Source: Filosporella fistucella
Taxonomy: Eukaryota > Ascomycota > Leotiomycetes > Helotiales
Length of the DNA stretch: 64,000 nucleotides
Direction: 5' to 3'
NCBI GenBank assembly: GCA_030077755.1
Contig: JAQJZZ010000010.1
Coordinates: forward strand, 4,960,001-5,024,000
Both the position numbers and the translations under genes were made by a program. Within the stretch, counting starts at the first letter, position 1. Every line of letters starts with the position of its first letter. This document shows, piece by piece, positions 25,851 through 38,300 of this stretch. The notes under the pieces were generated by a model, which worked only from the letters and a program-made list of their open reading frames with translations, was not told where the DNA came from and ran no database searches.

Positions 25851-28800
25851 GGTGTGAGAAGATGAAGGGCAGAAGGACGGAGCAATACAGACAGAGAATG
25901 TAAGAAAATATTTTAAAGCGTTAGAATATAGAGACATTGACTGTTCATCTCTGAACATGTAAACTGAATTCCGATCTGAAGGTAGACTCGTGAGGCTTTG
26001 CTGTATATGTGAGAAAAGCCACCTCCCTTATAGAAATATCAAAATAGCCTCACCACCTTCAACCCGGCCCCAGAATCAGGCTAGGTGGCCGGGTCGCAAA
26101 AACCCCCCCACCTCGAGAGCGTAAGTCAAGATTCCCACTTCTAACAAAAAAAAAACTTGCTAATTAGTACAGTCAACACCAATCCCCAAAGCTCGCGGCG
26201 CCCCTCCATTCGAAAGCCCTAACTCGACAAAAACCTCTCGAGGTATCTTGGCCCGCCATTCGTGGCGGGAAAAGTTTTGCCTTTTAAATCTTTTTCCATC
26301 TGAAGTTTTTCCCCCCACCTCTCTTGATATTTGAGATAAGAGCCATTCAGGTCATGTTTTGCCGCTCCATCCAATGTCTTTGCGCTTGCAATAAAATCTA
26401 ACAATTTTTTGTGTCACGTTGCATAAAAGTAATGAAGCAGAAAAAGATAAGAGCGACAGTACATGAAACTACCACAGTCCAGGCACTCGCTTGTGTTTGT
26501 TTACTGCTGGCCGTCAAAACGATTGATATGTATGCAAAGGAGCGCTGAGAATATAAGCGAGTCGACGTGAAATGAAGCCGAAGAAATGGAAACGACACAG
26601 ATCGATACTACATTTTGATGTCCCTTTCCTATCGTGATAGGCAACAATATTGAGATATTTCGCTATTGAAGAGAAGAATCACCCTCGGATCAATCTGATA
26701 TGAAGTAGAGCCGAATATGTGGGCGGAGATATGTAGTGATAAAGTAGCTACTGGTTAAATCAACTAACGATGGGACGGAATGACTATTCACGCATTACAC
26801 GTTCAGACGTACGTCTGCAGCTTTCGGTGGACCTAGCCGCTGAGGCCAAAGAACAGCAGAGAAGGCTAGAAAAATGGACCAACGTGCATTCTCAGTCTAT
26901 CGACTCGAGCTCGGAGAGAAATGCAATGCCGTTAGCCCTTCTAGGATGGTTTTCTTGTCGCCCTGATTGCAAGTTATCATGACTGCTCGGAGAAGCAAGA
27001 GCTCCAAAGGCTCAGAAGAGACTTTGGCCAATATAATGGGATTGCTCGACAGACAGTACTGTGTTTGAAGGCGAAAATGCAGCAAATTTGGAGCGGTACA
27101 TAGTAAAAGGGCAGTATTAAGATCTGCAACATATTCTACGAGAACCCACTTTCACGGAAGAAGAGCCGTTGTGCAAAAACCCGAATCATCTCCCGATGTC
27201 CAGCTTGAAGAGGCAAGAGGTCAACCTTTGAGGATCATAACTGTGGTAGTGGCTCTTGAGATGGATCTGTGTAGGAACCCATTCACTTCAGTTCTCTGCA
27301 TTTCGGAGTCCATCTTGACCGCTGTCATCAGCCAAGAAACATTTGCATCGAGGTGAGAAAACATCAGACCAAAAGTGGAATACCTAGAGCAGCTCAAATA
27401 TCAAAAGAGGTTGACATTTGCTGCTCGTTCGCGGCACTACAGTAAGGTGGGATGCCTCGAGGATGTCGATTTTCTCAAGAATCCTTAGCCTCCTCCTACT
27501 GCGCTCCGTTATCGAATGTAACCAATTGAGGATCGGGAGCCCAGAATAATCTTGGTTGCGTTTCATCTTTGAGGAGGTCATGTCCGGTATTATTATAATC
27601 GTTGTTGATACTGGAGGCTGTCGATCTCACGGGACTTACGGAATTTAGTATGGCGACAATGTCCGTTTTGGGCTTGATTGAGATGCATTCAGGATCTGAA
27701 AAAGGCAATGATATGCCTCACAAAATCCTAAAGCTTAGACAGGACTTCTACTGCCGAATCAGGGTCAACATGTATGTTAATGCCAACCCCTCCAAAGTTG
27801 TGGCCATTTCCAACCACCGACAGCCTCCATATTAAAGCCAAATTGTCATGAAAGTGGGGTAACGTGATTGGGCATGAACATTTCTCCACAGCAAGCACGG
27901 ATTTGGTTCGTCCTTGAAACAAACTACATCGGGATGACGATGCCGAGTTGGAGAGTAGTTCGGAAGCCATGCACAAAAGATGCCGAAAGGGCAGCAATGA
28001 AACAACCTAGAAGGTTTCTTATTTCACGGACGATCACTTTCACCGCTGGTGATAGGCAAGTGACTTTTGGTATTCTTGACTTAACTTGATTGAACTTGCC
28101 TTTGAAGTTGCAATTTTATCCTACGACCAAGCTTTCTGCCAAAATATCCTTGAGGGTGAATGCTTGCATATCAAGAAGGATCTCAGCATCTCAAGTAGGA
28201 CCTTCGCCGAAATGCACGCATGGCCCTCGAGGCCCTATCAGGCAGAGCTGCCAGATGTTATTTGCCAAAGCCAAAATCCAGGTGCCGGGAGAGGCAGACA
28301 AGAGGTCCGAGGGATGCACATCTTCCACGTTGACCAAGGAGATGTTGGTAGAACAGGGCTGATCAAACGATGATCCTCATCCTCACTACATCATTTCTCT
28401 CTCGCGCCTGATGGTTGAGAAGGCTTGAAAGTTGGGATTCGCGACGTGACAAGAAGATTGTCTTTTAATATCGCCAGGCAAGGAGGCTATTGCGTAAAAC
28501 AACCTGGGGAAGTGAGATCCCACAACGCAGCGGTTCGAAGCAATTCCGCAGTACATTTGGTACTGGGATACAAGGGCTCAATATGACATGTCTCCGAATG
28601 GCATCAGAGACACCAGTTAAGAAGGGATACTGCCTGGGTAAGAGATTACTCCTCATTGATAGGCTACATGACACACGACGTCCATGGTCGGAGAAATATG
28701 CATCCCTGAAAAGCAAAATATCAATCAGATCTTTGTCCAACGGTAACGGCGTACGATAGAAGGTGGGGAAACCTCGTGAACAGCATCTAGCGTCCACAGT

Positions 28801-30761
28801 GGCTCAAGCAGTATTAGCAGGCCGACAAAGTTCTCTCGCGGCTTTCAGTGATAGGCGTAATTATATCGGGCCTTGAGGATGTTCCCTCAATCACCTCGTC
28901 TGGTTTCAGAGATTGGCCTTGAATGGTTTCTACTGTAAAGGAACGGAGTAACCGTGTGTGCTGATCTTGCAACGCCCTTCCTAGGCGGGTAGTCCTTCGG
29001 ATGCTCAACGGGAAAGGCTTGGGTTGATCACTGGCGACGTGAGGCAAAATGATGTCAATGACGTGGGTCAGTTGGGTGGGGAAGGCCGGTGTATTTGCAT
29101 CAAACATAGAATTTTCTGAATTAGAGTTGAGGAGTATGAGCGAGGGAGAGGAAGAGGAGGCTGAGGTGAAATTCTCGGTGAGAAAGATGAACTGTTGTAT
29201 GTGAGATATCGGGCCCTGTGATAGGGATGCATGATGATGGGAGAAGTGGTGGAAGTGCAAGTGGAAGTAGAAGTACAATGGAAGTACCAGGCAGGAAGGT
29301 ATTCCGTGACGTGACTTCGTGCTGGGTTGCGCACGCATTGGCGAGTCACTTGACGTTGCCAGCTGCGTCTCTGAACGCCCCTGGAACTTAATTCCGACAA
29401 GGAAGAACCACAACGACACCACAGCCCAGCACAACCTTCCCTTCCACGCCAACTTGGCTCCCCAGTCGCTTGGAACAAAAAGGAGAGTTTGATATAGTGC
29501 TACTAGTCAGTGTTAGTATTAGCAAAAATCCGCTCCGTATTAGCTGACATTCTAGCATCGTCACCAGCCAGCCTCAGGATACCAGTGCAAGGTGATATCT
29601 GATATCTGATACCAAAGAGCCCTGGGAGGAGGCTAGGAGACTAGGTAGGTAGGAGAAAGAGAAAGGGGTTGGAACTTGGAAGAGGTCTGAGGATAGAGAG
29701 GACCGAACAAGAATATGAACTCATGATAAATAGAGACAATATCAAAATGATACAGCAATTCTGAACAAACCGTAGTCTCCCGTAGCTCTTCCACAATGCA
29801 TGATGTGATCAGCCAAATGGAAAAAAAATATCTATTGCCTCCCCTTGGCTCTTCCATTTGCCTCCACTTCCTCATCATCCTCTGCTCTAACCCTCTCCGG
29901 TCTGTCGTATTATTTGCCATCTGCCTCTTCCATCAAATTATATAATCATATTTATTAAATCACAATCATCAATCATAAATCATAAATCATAAATCCCATC
30001 ACCCTGCCTCTTCTGGCATCCTCCTCCCTCTTTCTCCTGCCCTGGTCCCTTCCTGCCCCGACAGCGTCTCTTCCTTCCCACACTTATACGGATACATTTT
30101 CGGAGTCGCAGGGGATATCTGTAGTAGCGTGTGAACTGGGTGGATTGTATGGGATCCGTGGAGCAAAAACGAGATCGCCGGCGTGATACCAAGCGCAATA
30201 TCAGGGTCCACCAAACCCACACACCAAACCTTGCACACCACTATTGTGACCACACATCTTGCTACCGCTGCACCCAAACCTCCACACCATGCACTGCTGC
30301 ATGGCTGCACTGTAACTGTACTGTATTCTGCTCTACCGCTTCCACATTTTGTTCTACCATTCCACCCAAGCACCGTTCTTACTACTTACCATTCCCCTCG
30401 ATATCCCAGAGGGAAGAAACCCATTCGAATCCCGTCCATCCCTCCTACATCCCACCATACAGAAACATATCCTATCTCCTTGAGTCTTTCCCTCTGCTAC
30501 CGCCATAGCTCCACCCACCACTATACCAAGGAGCCTCTTCTTTCCCATCCTCCCTCTCTCAAATAATCCCGACAAGACTCAATCCAGGGTCCAGCAAAAC
30601 ACCAATTTTCGATTCGTACATACCAATTCCTAATACCTTATATTCTTGTCTCGTCACCTCGGACTAAGACATACAAACATACAATACACACGAGGGCCTC
30701 TCCAGCAGCTCACAGAGCCGCTCCTCTACCTACCTCCACTTTCACATACACAACCACAAAA
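25851..30761. other. Gene-poor region (4.9 kb)
   Basis: No supportable gene. Frames on both strands between 26219 and 29478 are short, interrupted and without recognisable domains. The longest, a 212-codon minus frame at 28814-29452, starts with a hydrophobic segment (CWAVVSLWFFLVGI) but is compositionally odd (His/Phe- and Ser-rich). From about 30130 the plus strand becomes C/T-rich up to the SCOC start, consistent with that gene's leader. A decayed gene is possible but not shown. Confidence 0.45.
29971..29995. repeat. Short tandem repeat (ATAAATC units)
   Basis: Three and a half copies of a 7-bp unit, AATCATAAATCATAAATC and on, in the gene-poor region. A simple-sequence repeat with no evident function. 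Confidence 0.7.
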
Positions 30762-31318
30762 ATGGCGACACTACCGCCAACAATCTCGTCGACTACAACC
30801 TCCTCTTCCTCTTCAGTACACTCTATTCCCGAAACCAACACCTTAGAGACACCCAAACGGCCGCGTCTCCACAGCCGCAAGAGCAGTGGCACAATAATAG
30901 TACCCAGAGAACACCCGCGCGTAGAGCTGAAAGAAGGAGACGAGATATTCGATCCAGATGATGCGCGAGCCATGAGTCCAAGGAGAAGTAGTCAGGATTT
31001 GGAGAAGATGAGTGAAGATGCCAGGGAGCAGTTGAACGAGTATGTTTCTCCTCTCACCTCAACCCCGCCTCCCCCCCACAATCCTTCAAACACCACTCCA
31101 ACACAGCAAAATACAAGCAAACGCATACTAACACGCTCCACAGACACGCCAAAACGCTCCAAAAATCACTCCTAGAAATCTTCAACCGCATCGAGGCCGT
31201 AAAGGAAGAACACGACAAACTAGACAACAACAACAAGTTCCTGCAGAAATACATCGGCGATCTGATGAGTACATCAAAGATAACATCTACCGGCGCCGGG
31301 GGAGGAAGGAAGAAGTGA
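30762..31318 (+). CDS. Short coiled-coil protein (SCOC/DUF2205 family)
   Basis: Two exons (30762..31039 and 31144..31318) give 150 residues. The first exon is low-complexity, Ser/Thr- and Pro-rich. From the exon junction on there is a compact coiled coil: HAKTLQKSLLEIFNRIEAVK followed by a heptad run with KLDNNNKFLQKYIGDLM. This matches the SCOC family, whose animal members bind Arl1-type GTPases at the Golgi and act in autophagy. The fungal role is inferred from the family. The intron's acceptor is AG at 31142-31143 and splits a Glu codon. Translation starts after a long C/T-rich leader. Confidence 0.85.
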
Positions 31319-32032
31319 TTTTCACCTCATGTTTGGTTGCAGGAATCGATAGGACGGAGGATATACCCAAATTGTTTCTCACACACGCACACATACACGA
31401 ACACTGTATGACATGAATACCATAGTACACCACAGAAACTCTCAATCATGACTTGAAGTAGGAGGGAAGGAAAGCAGGCATTGCGGAGGCGTCAACATTT
31501 GATATTTAACCCACCACATTGGAGGTTAGGAGAAACGGTTATATGGTTTGATTTTACAAACTCACGAACCCCCATTTCTCTGTTTATGAAAGGCATGAAG
31601 CGTCGGCGTCGATTTTATTTCCCACACACTACAAACAAACATACCCGCTCAATGCAACCCACTCGGCAAAGACACATATCAGGAAGACATGGCTATCATC
31701 GTCAAAGAAGACATGGCAGGCCAGAGGAGGATTTGTACAGGTGTCACGCGAGAGGATGTACAATAGTTATTTAATGTTTTTGGTTTATGAATAGCTACTT
31801 CCTTTGCGGTAATCTGTGACTTGGTCAATACCCATAATTCAATACCCTCGATACCATGTTGATCCTCCACTTCTCGTTCCGCCAGACATGAGGTCCATGT
31901 CTATAAGCTAATGTTAATGTTTCGGACAACATCCCGAATCATTGCCCTCCCTTCTGTCCAATGCAACTCATCGGGTCTGTCATAAAATGTCCTTTAAGCA
32001 ATACTGCAATGGAGCCGAGCACCTATAACCCT
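31319..32032. other. Convergent intergenic region
   Basis: Shared 3' flank of the SCOC gene (+) and the unknown conserved gene (-). Only short chance frames; no repeat. Confidence 0.5.
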
Positions 32033-33779
32033 TCAAACATTGACATTCTCAATACCACCAAGTACCTTTCTCTCATTTTCTTTTCCATCTTTTGTGCTCG
32101 CTCGAGATACTTTCCTAAGCGATGGCGATGATCTCGGTTCGTCTTCTTCATCAATAACCTTCGATGCGGCAGGTGTGACAACCCGAGATCTCTTAGTACC
32201 TGCATTGTTTGTTGTGATAAATGGCTGGGAGACGATGCGAACGGTGTTCTCTGCGACTGTGTTCTCAACTCCTGCTGGCACAGGAGACTCTTGCATCACC
32301 TCCTTTCTGCTTTTGACACTATTGCTAGCCGATGGCTTAATGATTGTGGTTCGCTTCAACTCCGCTTGCTCAGAGTCTATAGGCTCATCATCTGGTGTCA
32401 CTAAGATAAAGTTAGAACCTCTTTTTACCAGAATGTAACCTGTCGTACCTTGAGTGCTGTCAACCTTGACCTTCTCGAGAGTCTTCTGTACCGTGGCGGC
32501 AATTCCGGCAGAGACATTTCTTGGAGTAGCGGCATTCTGTGGAGTATTGACTGGTACTGATGGCACAGTAGAAGGCATCAGTGCCTCGCAAAGAGAATCA
32601 TATGCTCCAGCCATTTGCATAGATTCAAACTTCCGACCAGTCTTCTCGGTCCCTTGCATCGGATCGGACACTTGTCTGCTACTGTTTGAGCGACTACGGC
32701 CAATGGAGGCATCAGGCATGGAGACATCCGTATGATTTGAGGAAGCCTGACGCCATCCAGTAAATGCCGGATTGGATTGATCGGTGAAAGGATCAAATGT
32801 TGATTGCCGAGGAAAGAGAGGGGGATTTGGAGGATACATGGATCCAAAGGTCGGAGCAAGATATGATTGTTTCGTTGATTTGAATTCATGTCGCGGGGAG
32901 TGCGAATGAGCCTCAACTCCATCTCCTCCTTGACGTGGCGAGTATTGATGCGGAAAGTAAGGACCTGCAAGAGATGCTTGACGCCACATAGCAGGATTTG
33001 GCCAGGCAATAGCAGACGACTCGAGAACGTCTATTACGATGAGTCAAGGAACATAATTTTGGGTATTAGCCTACTTACCAAGAGGGGCATGTTGGAAAGA
33101 GAATGAAACAATATTCTTGACCCTCTCAAATGGATATGTTTGATTCTCCCTAACAAAGCCTTCCGCAATGATAACTTTGACTCTACCGAAATCATCACCG
33201 GGGTTCCAGTAGCTTTGCGACAGAAGTTCCTTATGAAATTCTGGGAATCGAAGCTTTTCGAAATCTCCGTTCTTATCAAGATCTAGGACAGTCAGACCAT
33301 GTACGGTACTCAGCCAGTTACGTACCAATACTCAGATCGAGGACTGTAGGCCATGGTCCGATTTGGTAGAACCATTTCGAGCTGCTCATCATTAGCAAAA
33401 TGGCGGACGGCGTAGCTTAACGGGCTCTAACCCGGCAATCCTTCCATCAATAAAGAGCCGTGCCTCGAACACGACGGTATCGCTGGGCTTTCTGAGATCA
33501 CGGAGGATGCGACTTGTCTCTGGATTTTGCCAGCTATGAATGGAAATTCGAAAGTGATCTCCTGCTGAAAGACTGGGAATGAATGAGGTAACTGTAGGAA
33601 GTAGTTGTGGATGGACTAGCAAATTATGGGCTTCTGCATGACTCTTAGTCTGGAGACATTGGCAGACGGACGCGAAACTGACCTGGGTCTTGGACGACTT
33701 GACAAGATGTTTTGAACTCTTGTAGTGGAATTTTGCTCTGATTGGGGAACACAAGAACATCCCAGCTTTGGTACCGCAT
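32033..33779 (-). CDS. Conserved ascomycete protein of unknown function
   Basis: Five exons (33683..33779, 33432..33633, 33326..33381, 33079..33282, 32033..33030) give 518 residues, phases agreeing throughout. The first ~190 residues form an apparently folded domain, beginning MRYQSWDVLVFPNQSKIPLQ, with later segments FRISIHSWQNPE, VVFEARLFIDGRIAG, WPTVLDLSI and PFERVKNIVSFSFQHAPL. The N-terminal pattern matches a protein I recall as widespread and unnamed in filamentous ascomycetes. The rest is disordered, Ser/Thr/Pro-rich, with a short VKRGSNFILVTPDDEP segment and a Lys-rich tail. The intron at 33382-33431 uses an unusual donor, GTTAGA, required for the frame. I assign no function; a nuclear regulatory role would be a guess. 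The gene is parallel to, and downstream of, NDUFB8. Confidence 0.8.
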
Positions 33780-34359
33780 TATGAGGCTCTTGAGTGAGTG
33801 AGAGACGTTCTTCTATTGAGAATATTGAGCTCCAATACACAAAATTGGGGAACGAACTACATCAGAGACTGATGTTTTGGGATCGCAGATGAGAGCATTG
33901 ATGGTGGCAGGTGACCGAGTGGAAGAATTATGTTTGAAATGGAAGGAACTCACTGCGCTTGCATAGGTACGCTGTTTATGGAAACGACGCAGTAACCGGC
34001 CCACAACGGAAGGAGCGAAATCTCGATTATTATGAGTGCAACTCGAACTACGATCGGTATCGATCACTCTATAATTCAGAAATAAACATTGGAGGAAGAT
34101 AAACATGAGAGAGGAAATCCTTCCTACAAAGGCTTTAAAGTCTGTGCAATCACCAGGCTGACCACCCCATATACAAATTATGTGACAAGAAAAACGTGGA
34201 CTTCTAGACAAAAGACCTCGACCTTACTCGAGTAATACTTGTTTTGCCATCTTGAGCCTCGAGACACTTGCAATGGCGCTGGAACATGGAAAATAATGTT
34301 TATCCGTGCAAGTCAATTCCATTTCGATATGTACAAATCAATCGCTACCAGGTCCGGAT
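33780..34359. other. Intergenic, promoter of the unknown conserved gene
   Basis: A 133-codon minus-strand frame at 33813-34211 overlaps this leader region but lacks recognisable features and would run into the next gene's start; probably 5' flank or UTR. Confidence 0.45.
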
Positions 34360-35012
34360 CTACTCATCATATGGGTCGCCGGGGGCTCTCGCCTGCAAGT
34401 TAATTAGCATCGGCAAAAGCTCACATAGAATTTCAACATACTCTCACTGCATTTGGTCCTCCAAGTTCCTTCTCCAAGCCTCCCTCGAAGTCCCTCGGTA
34501 CAGATGCCTTGTCTGGGTACAGCACTGAGACGACCCCACAAAGACCGAAGACGGCTGCTACGAAACATCCAATCTGAAAGAGACCTTTGCCTGGCTTGGT
34601 GTGTGTATATTCCTCCGGAGAGAACATTCCTAGAATATCATTGTCCTCATGTACTGGTTCTCCATAATTCCTTCTCTCCTGCTTGTCCCACCAATCGGCA
34701 TGAGGGTCACGGAATTGACGCTTGATAGGAGGAGGATTGATGTATCCACCGTTCTACAATGAAGTGAGCTGAGGTCAAGTTGGGGCAAGTCTGTAATGCC
34801 TCACCATTCCGGGATCTTCTGCATCGGTCTTCGCCATAACAAGTCAGCCACTATCCTATAAACTTAGTCGACTATTTACTGACCAATCGAGGGTATTCAG
34901 ATCCAGATGGAGTAGCTTGAGCTGCCCCTCGTTGTTGAATGAGGACTGTTCGTCGGACGACGGGGAAGGCAGCTCGCAACGGACGAGCCGTAGCAATTCG
35001 CCGGGAAAGCAT
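34360..35012 (-). CDS. NDUFB8: NADH:ubiquinone oxidoreductase complex I subunit NDUFB8-like
   Basis: Four exons (34884..35012, 34805..34828, 34442..34753, 34360..34392) give 165 residues; all introns are phase 0. This is an accessory subunit of the mitochondrial inner-membrane respiratory complex I (the ~20-kDa ASHI/NDUFB8 family). The N-terminus MLSRRIATARPLRAAF is an arginine-rich, amphipathic mitochondrial presequence. The mature part has RQFRDPHADWWDKQERRNYG, then EPVHEDNDILGMFSPEEYTH, and a single membrane helix (IGCFVAAVFGLCGVVSVLY). The second exon is only 24 nt (eight codons) and its acceptor was chosen because the frame just upstream holds a stop. The gene is divergent from SWR1 across 369 bp. 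Confidence 0.88.
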
Positions 35013-35381
35013 CTACAATTAGAATCAGATACAGCAGTCTGAATATCGTTAGATGCTAGATCGGTATACCTTTGTGGTTTGTAATTCTCAATTGACAATG
35101 TTGCTCAACCTCACATCAAGCTCGATTGGAGGTTCCTAGCGTCGCTTAGCCAGCCCATGCTATTCTTGACGCGACCGCTTTACATGAGAAACCTGACAAA
35201 GTTCAGTATTTTCAACAAAATCGACATTTTCGCCCACCAAAAGCGCAACTGACCCCTGGACATGCCCAAATTTCGTAGGAATACTCTTTAAGATATTGCG
35301 CACCTTCCGACGTAAATTTAACCGTCGCAAATGTTCTTTTCATTACGCGTCCGGTAGTGTTTTTATGGTCCCTCTTACGAC
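35013..35381. promoter_or_regulatory. Divergent promoter, NDUFB8 / SWR1
   Basis: 369 bp between start codons. It holds ACGCGT at 35345-35350, a match to the MluI cell-cycle box, 32 bp before the SWR1 start. Function inferred only. Confidence 0.4.
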
Positions 35382-38300
35382 ATGACCCAGACCGCGTCCG
35401 ACACGCAAGATCATCAAAAAGTTTTCGGTATATAAATCAACATCTGCGGGCACAGCAACAAAATAACTAACTTATATGCGTTCTAGATATACCCGCAGAA
35501 GAACCCGTAATCGAGCAGACAAATGGCCATGGAGAAGAAAATGGTGAAGGCGAGCCCCCAAGCAAGCGGCGTCGAGTCAGCGAAAGTATACCTCCATCAA
35601 AACGGAAGCCCGAGTCTCCTCCCTGGAAGAAGGTTGTAGCTGAAGGGCCTTCTTCATTCACGCAAGATGGGAAACGAAAATCTGGGCGGACGAATCACAT
35701 CCCCCTCGAATTACAGCCACCTTCAGACAAAAGGCAGACGCGAGGAGCGATACAGAAAACATATTCCACCAAAAGCAAAAATGCAAATGCGAACGGGCCG
35801 GTCTCTCCGTTTCAAGCACGACCTACGGCTGCTACATCAGTTAATGGACTCAAGAAATCAAGCTCTTCTGGAACAACTTCTTCTCCACACCTGCCAAAAT
35901 CCCCCGCCAAACCTTCCTCCCCCAAACGATCCCATCGAAAGTCTATGCCTAGCGAACTCCCGTCGACTCCAGTTCGATCCCACAAGAAATCTGCTACGCT
36001 GAAGAATGCCCAGCCTACTCAGCCTGCCTCCAACCCAGCTCGCCCGACGAAAGGAAGACGTTCTGGGAGATCAGGGGATAATGTGGAAGATGAGGAACGT
36101 CCCCGCTCTGTGGCCCTCAAGGCCGATCCGCCAGCCGGACCAAGTCCAAAGGCAACTCTTTCACGAATCAGGCTAACATTTTCTCGACCGTCGCTACCTT
36201 TGATCCATCCGAAGTCATTTCTCCCTTGGACCAAGCCGTTTCCAACACTCGAGGAGTTATTTGAGCACAGAGATACACAGCACGTTGATCAGGGTGGATT
36301 ATTCCATCCGGATGAGGCTACTGAATATGGGCCTGAACAGATTGCCAGCGATGTACAAACAATCTTGCAGGCCGAGGAGGCTGTTAAGCCTGGTGGCGTA
36401 CTAGGCGGAGGTTACTGTTCGGTCTTCCAACCGGAAGAGTCAGAACCAATGCCTCCTCATTATGCACATTTGGACCACATGAATAGAGCAGCTATCGAGT
36501 TTCGCCGGCTCATGCAAATGGAGCAAAAGAAGCATCGTATGGCTGCGAAGCGTCTGGCGGAAGCATGCAGAGATCACTGGCTCCGAAAACAACCAAAGTC
36601 GGATGAACAACTTCGGGCAGAGCAGGATAGAGAGTATCGAAATTCTTATGTTGTAATGATGAAGGCCCTGAAAGGAACTTGGGAAAATGTTAGAGTTGAG
36701 GTCAATCGAAGACGACTTTTGGAGTGGGAAGCGCAAGAGCAGGCTCGTGTCCGAAAAGCACTTAGTGAGGCAGTTGACAAGTCTCAACAAAAGTTGGAGG
36801 CACAGAGAGCTCACATGGATTCGGATACCGCTACTGATGATGAATCTGGGGACGATAATTCAGACGTGGGTACGGATTCAGACTCCATGCAGAATTCCAT
36901 TGATGAGAGCAACATGTCTGCCTCTGGATCCGAGGCCGATGAAGAACAACCTCAGCCGGACGTCGCAGCTGACGAAAATCTTACCGTGGAACAACTTCGT
37001 GAGAAGTATGCCGCGTTGCCAAATTTACCATCGGATGCTGAAGATGAAGCAATGGCCGACGGTGATGATGACGAGGAATCTGAGCTACAGGGCGACAATG
37101 CTTCGCAAAGAGCGGGTTCAGCTGAGGATAGTGATGAGTCAATCGATATGGATGATGATATGGGATCTAGTGACGAGGGTATGGATAGCAGCGATGAGGA
37201 CGATGATGAGGACATGGCCAGTGGCGAAGACGAAGACGGTGCAGCAGCAAGTGATATGCTTGGATTTCTCGCACCTTCAGAACTGAAGGAGCTGGAACTG
37301 GGCGCTGTGAAGGCCGCTCCAGCATATGGTGAAGAGGTCACCGAAGATGAGGCCGACGAGGTCTCTATGATCCCTGATCATGCTCCAGCAGAATCGGAGA
37401 CTGTTGCACCAGACCATGAAGATGGGATGATGGAGGACGATAAAAACGTTTCCGCCGTTGAGGGCGACGATGCTATCTCAGTCACTCAGGAACAGCCGCC
37501 TCCCGACACTCACACTGGTAGTCCCGGTAGGAGTAGCCAACCAACACCGAGAACTTCAGTTACAAAGGCATCCGAACTCGACTCTGTATCGTCTGTAGAG
37601 CCCCAACAACAAATTAGTCGTCAAGTCACTGAGAGTGCAACCCCTCAGCCAAACAACGAGATCAAAACCTCTGTACCCTTTCTACTTAGGGGCACTCTGA
37701 GAGAATACCAACATTACGGACTCGACTGGCTTGCTAGTCTTTATAACAACAACACCAACGGAATCCTAGCAGACGAAATGGGCCTAGGTAAGACTATCCA
37801 AACCATTTCTCTTTTGGCACATTTAGCTTGTGTCCATGAAGTTTGGGGACCACATCTTGTCATCGTCCCGACCAGTGTCATTCTCAATTGGGAAATTGAA
37901 TTCAAGAAGTTTCTTCCCGGTTTCAAAATCCTGTCCTACTATGGTACAATAGAGGAGCGAAAACGGAAGAGATTAGGATGGAAGTCAGATGATACCTTCA
38001 ATGTCTGTATCACATCATACCAGATCATTCTGAAAGATCTCCAAGTCTTCAGACGTCGCCGGTGGCATTACATGATCCTCGATGAAGCACATCATATCAA
38101 GAATTTCAACTCACAAAGGTGGCAAGCCATGCTTACTTTCAACACCCGAGCGCGGCTCCTCTTGACAGGTACACCGCTTCAAAACAACCTCACTGAACTT
38201 TGGTCACTACTTTACTTTTTAATGCCAGACGACGGCACGAATCAAGGAGTTGGTGGATTTGCAAATTTGAAAGAGTTCCAGGACTGGTTCAAAAAGCCAT

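Noticed and set aside
28814..29452. 212-codon minus frame with hydrophobic N-terminus
   Set aside because: Odd composition (HLHFHHFSHHH), no domain, no splice partner; not enough to call a gene.
33813..34211. 133-codon minus frame upstream of the conserved unknown gene
   Set aside because: No link in frame to the downstream exons by a good splice pair; probably 5' flank.
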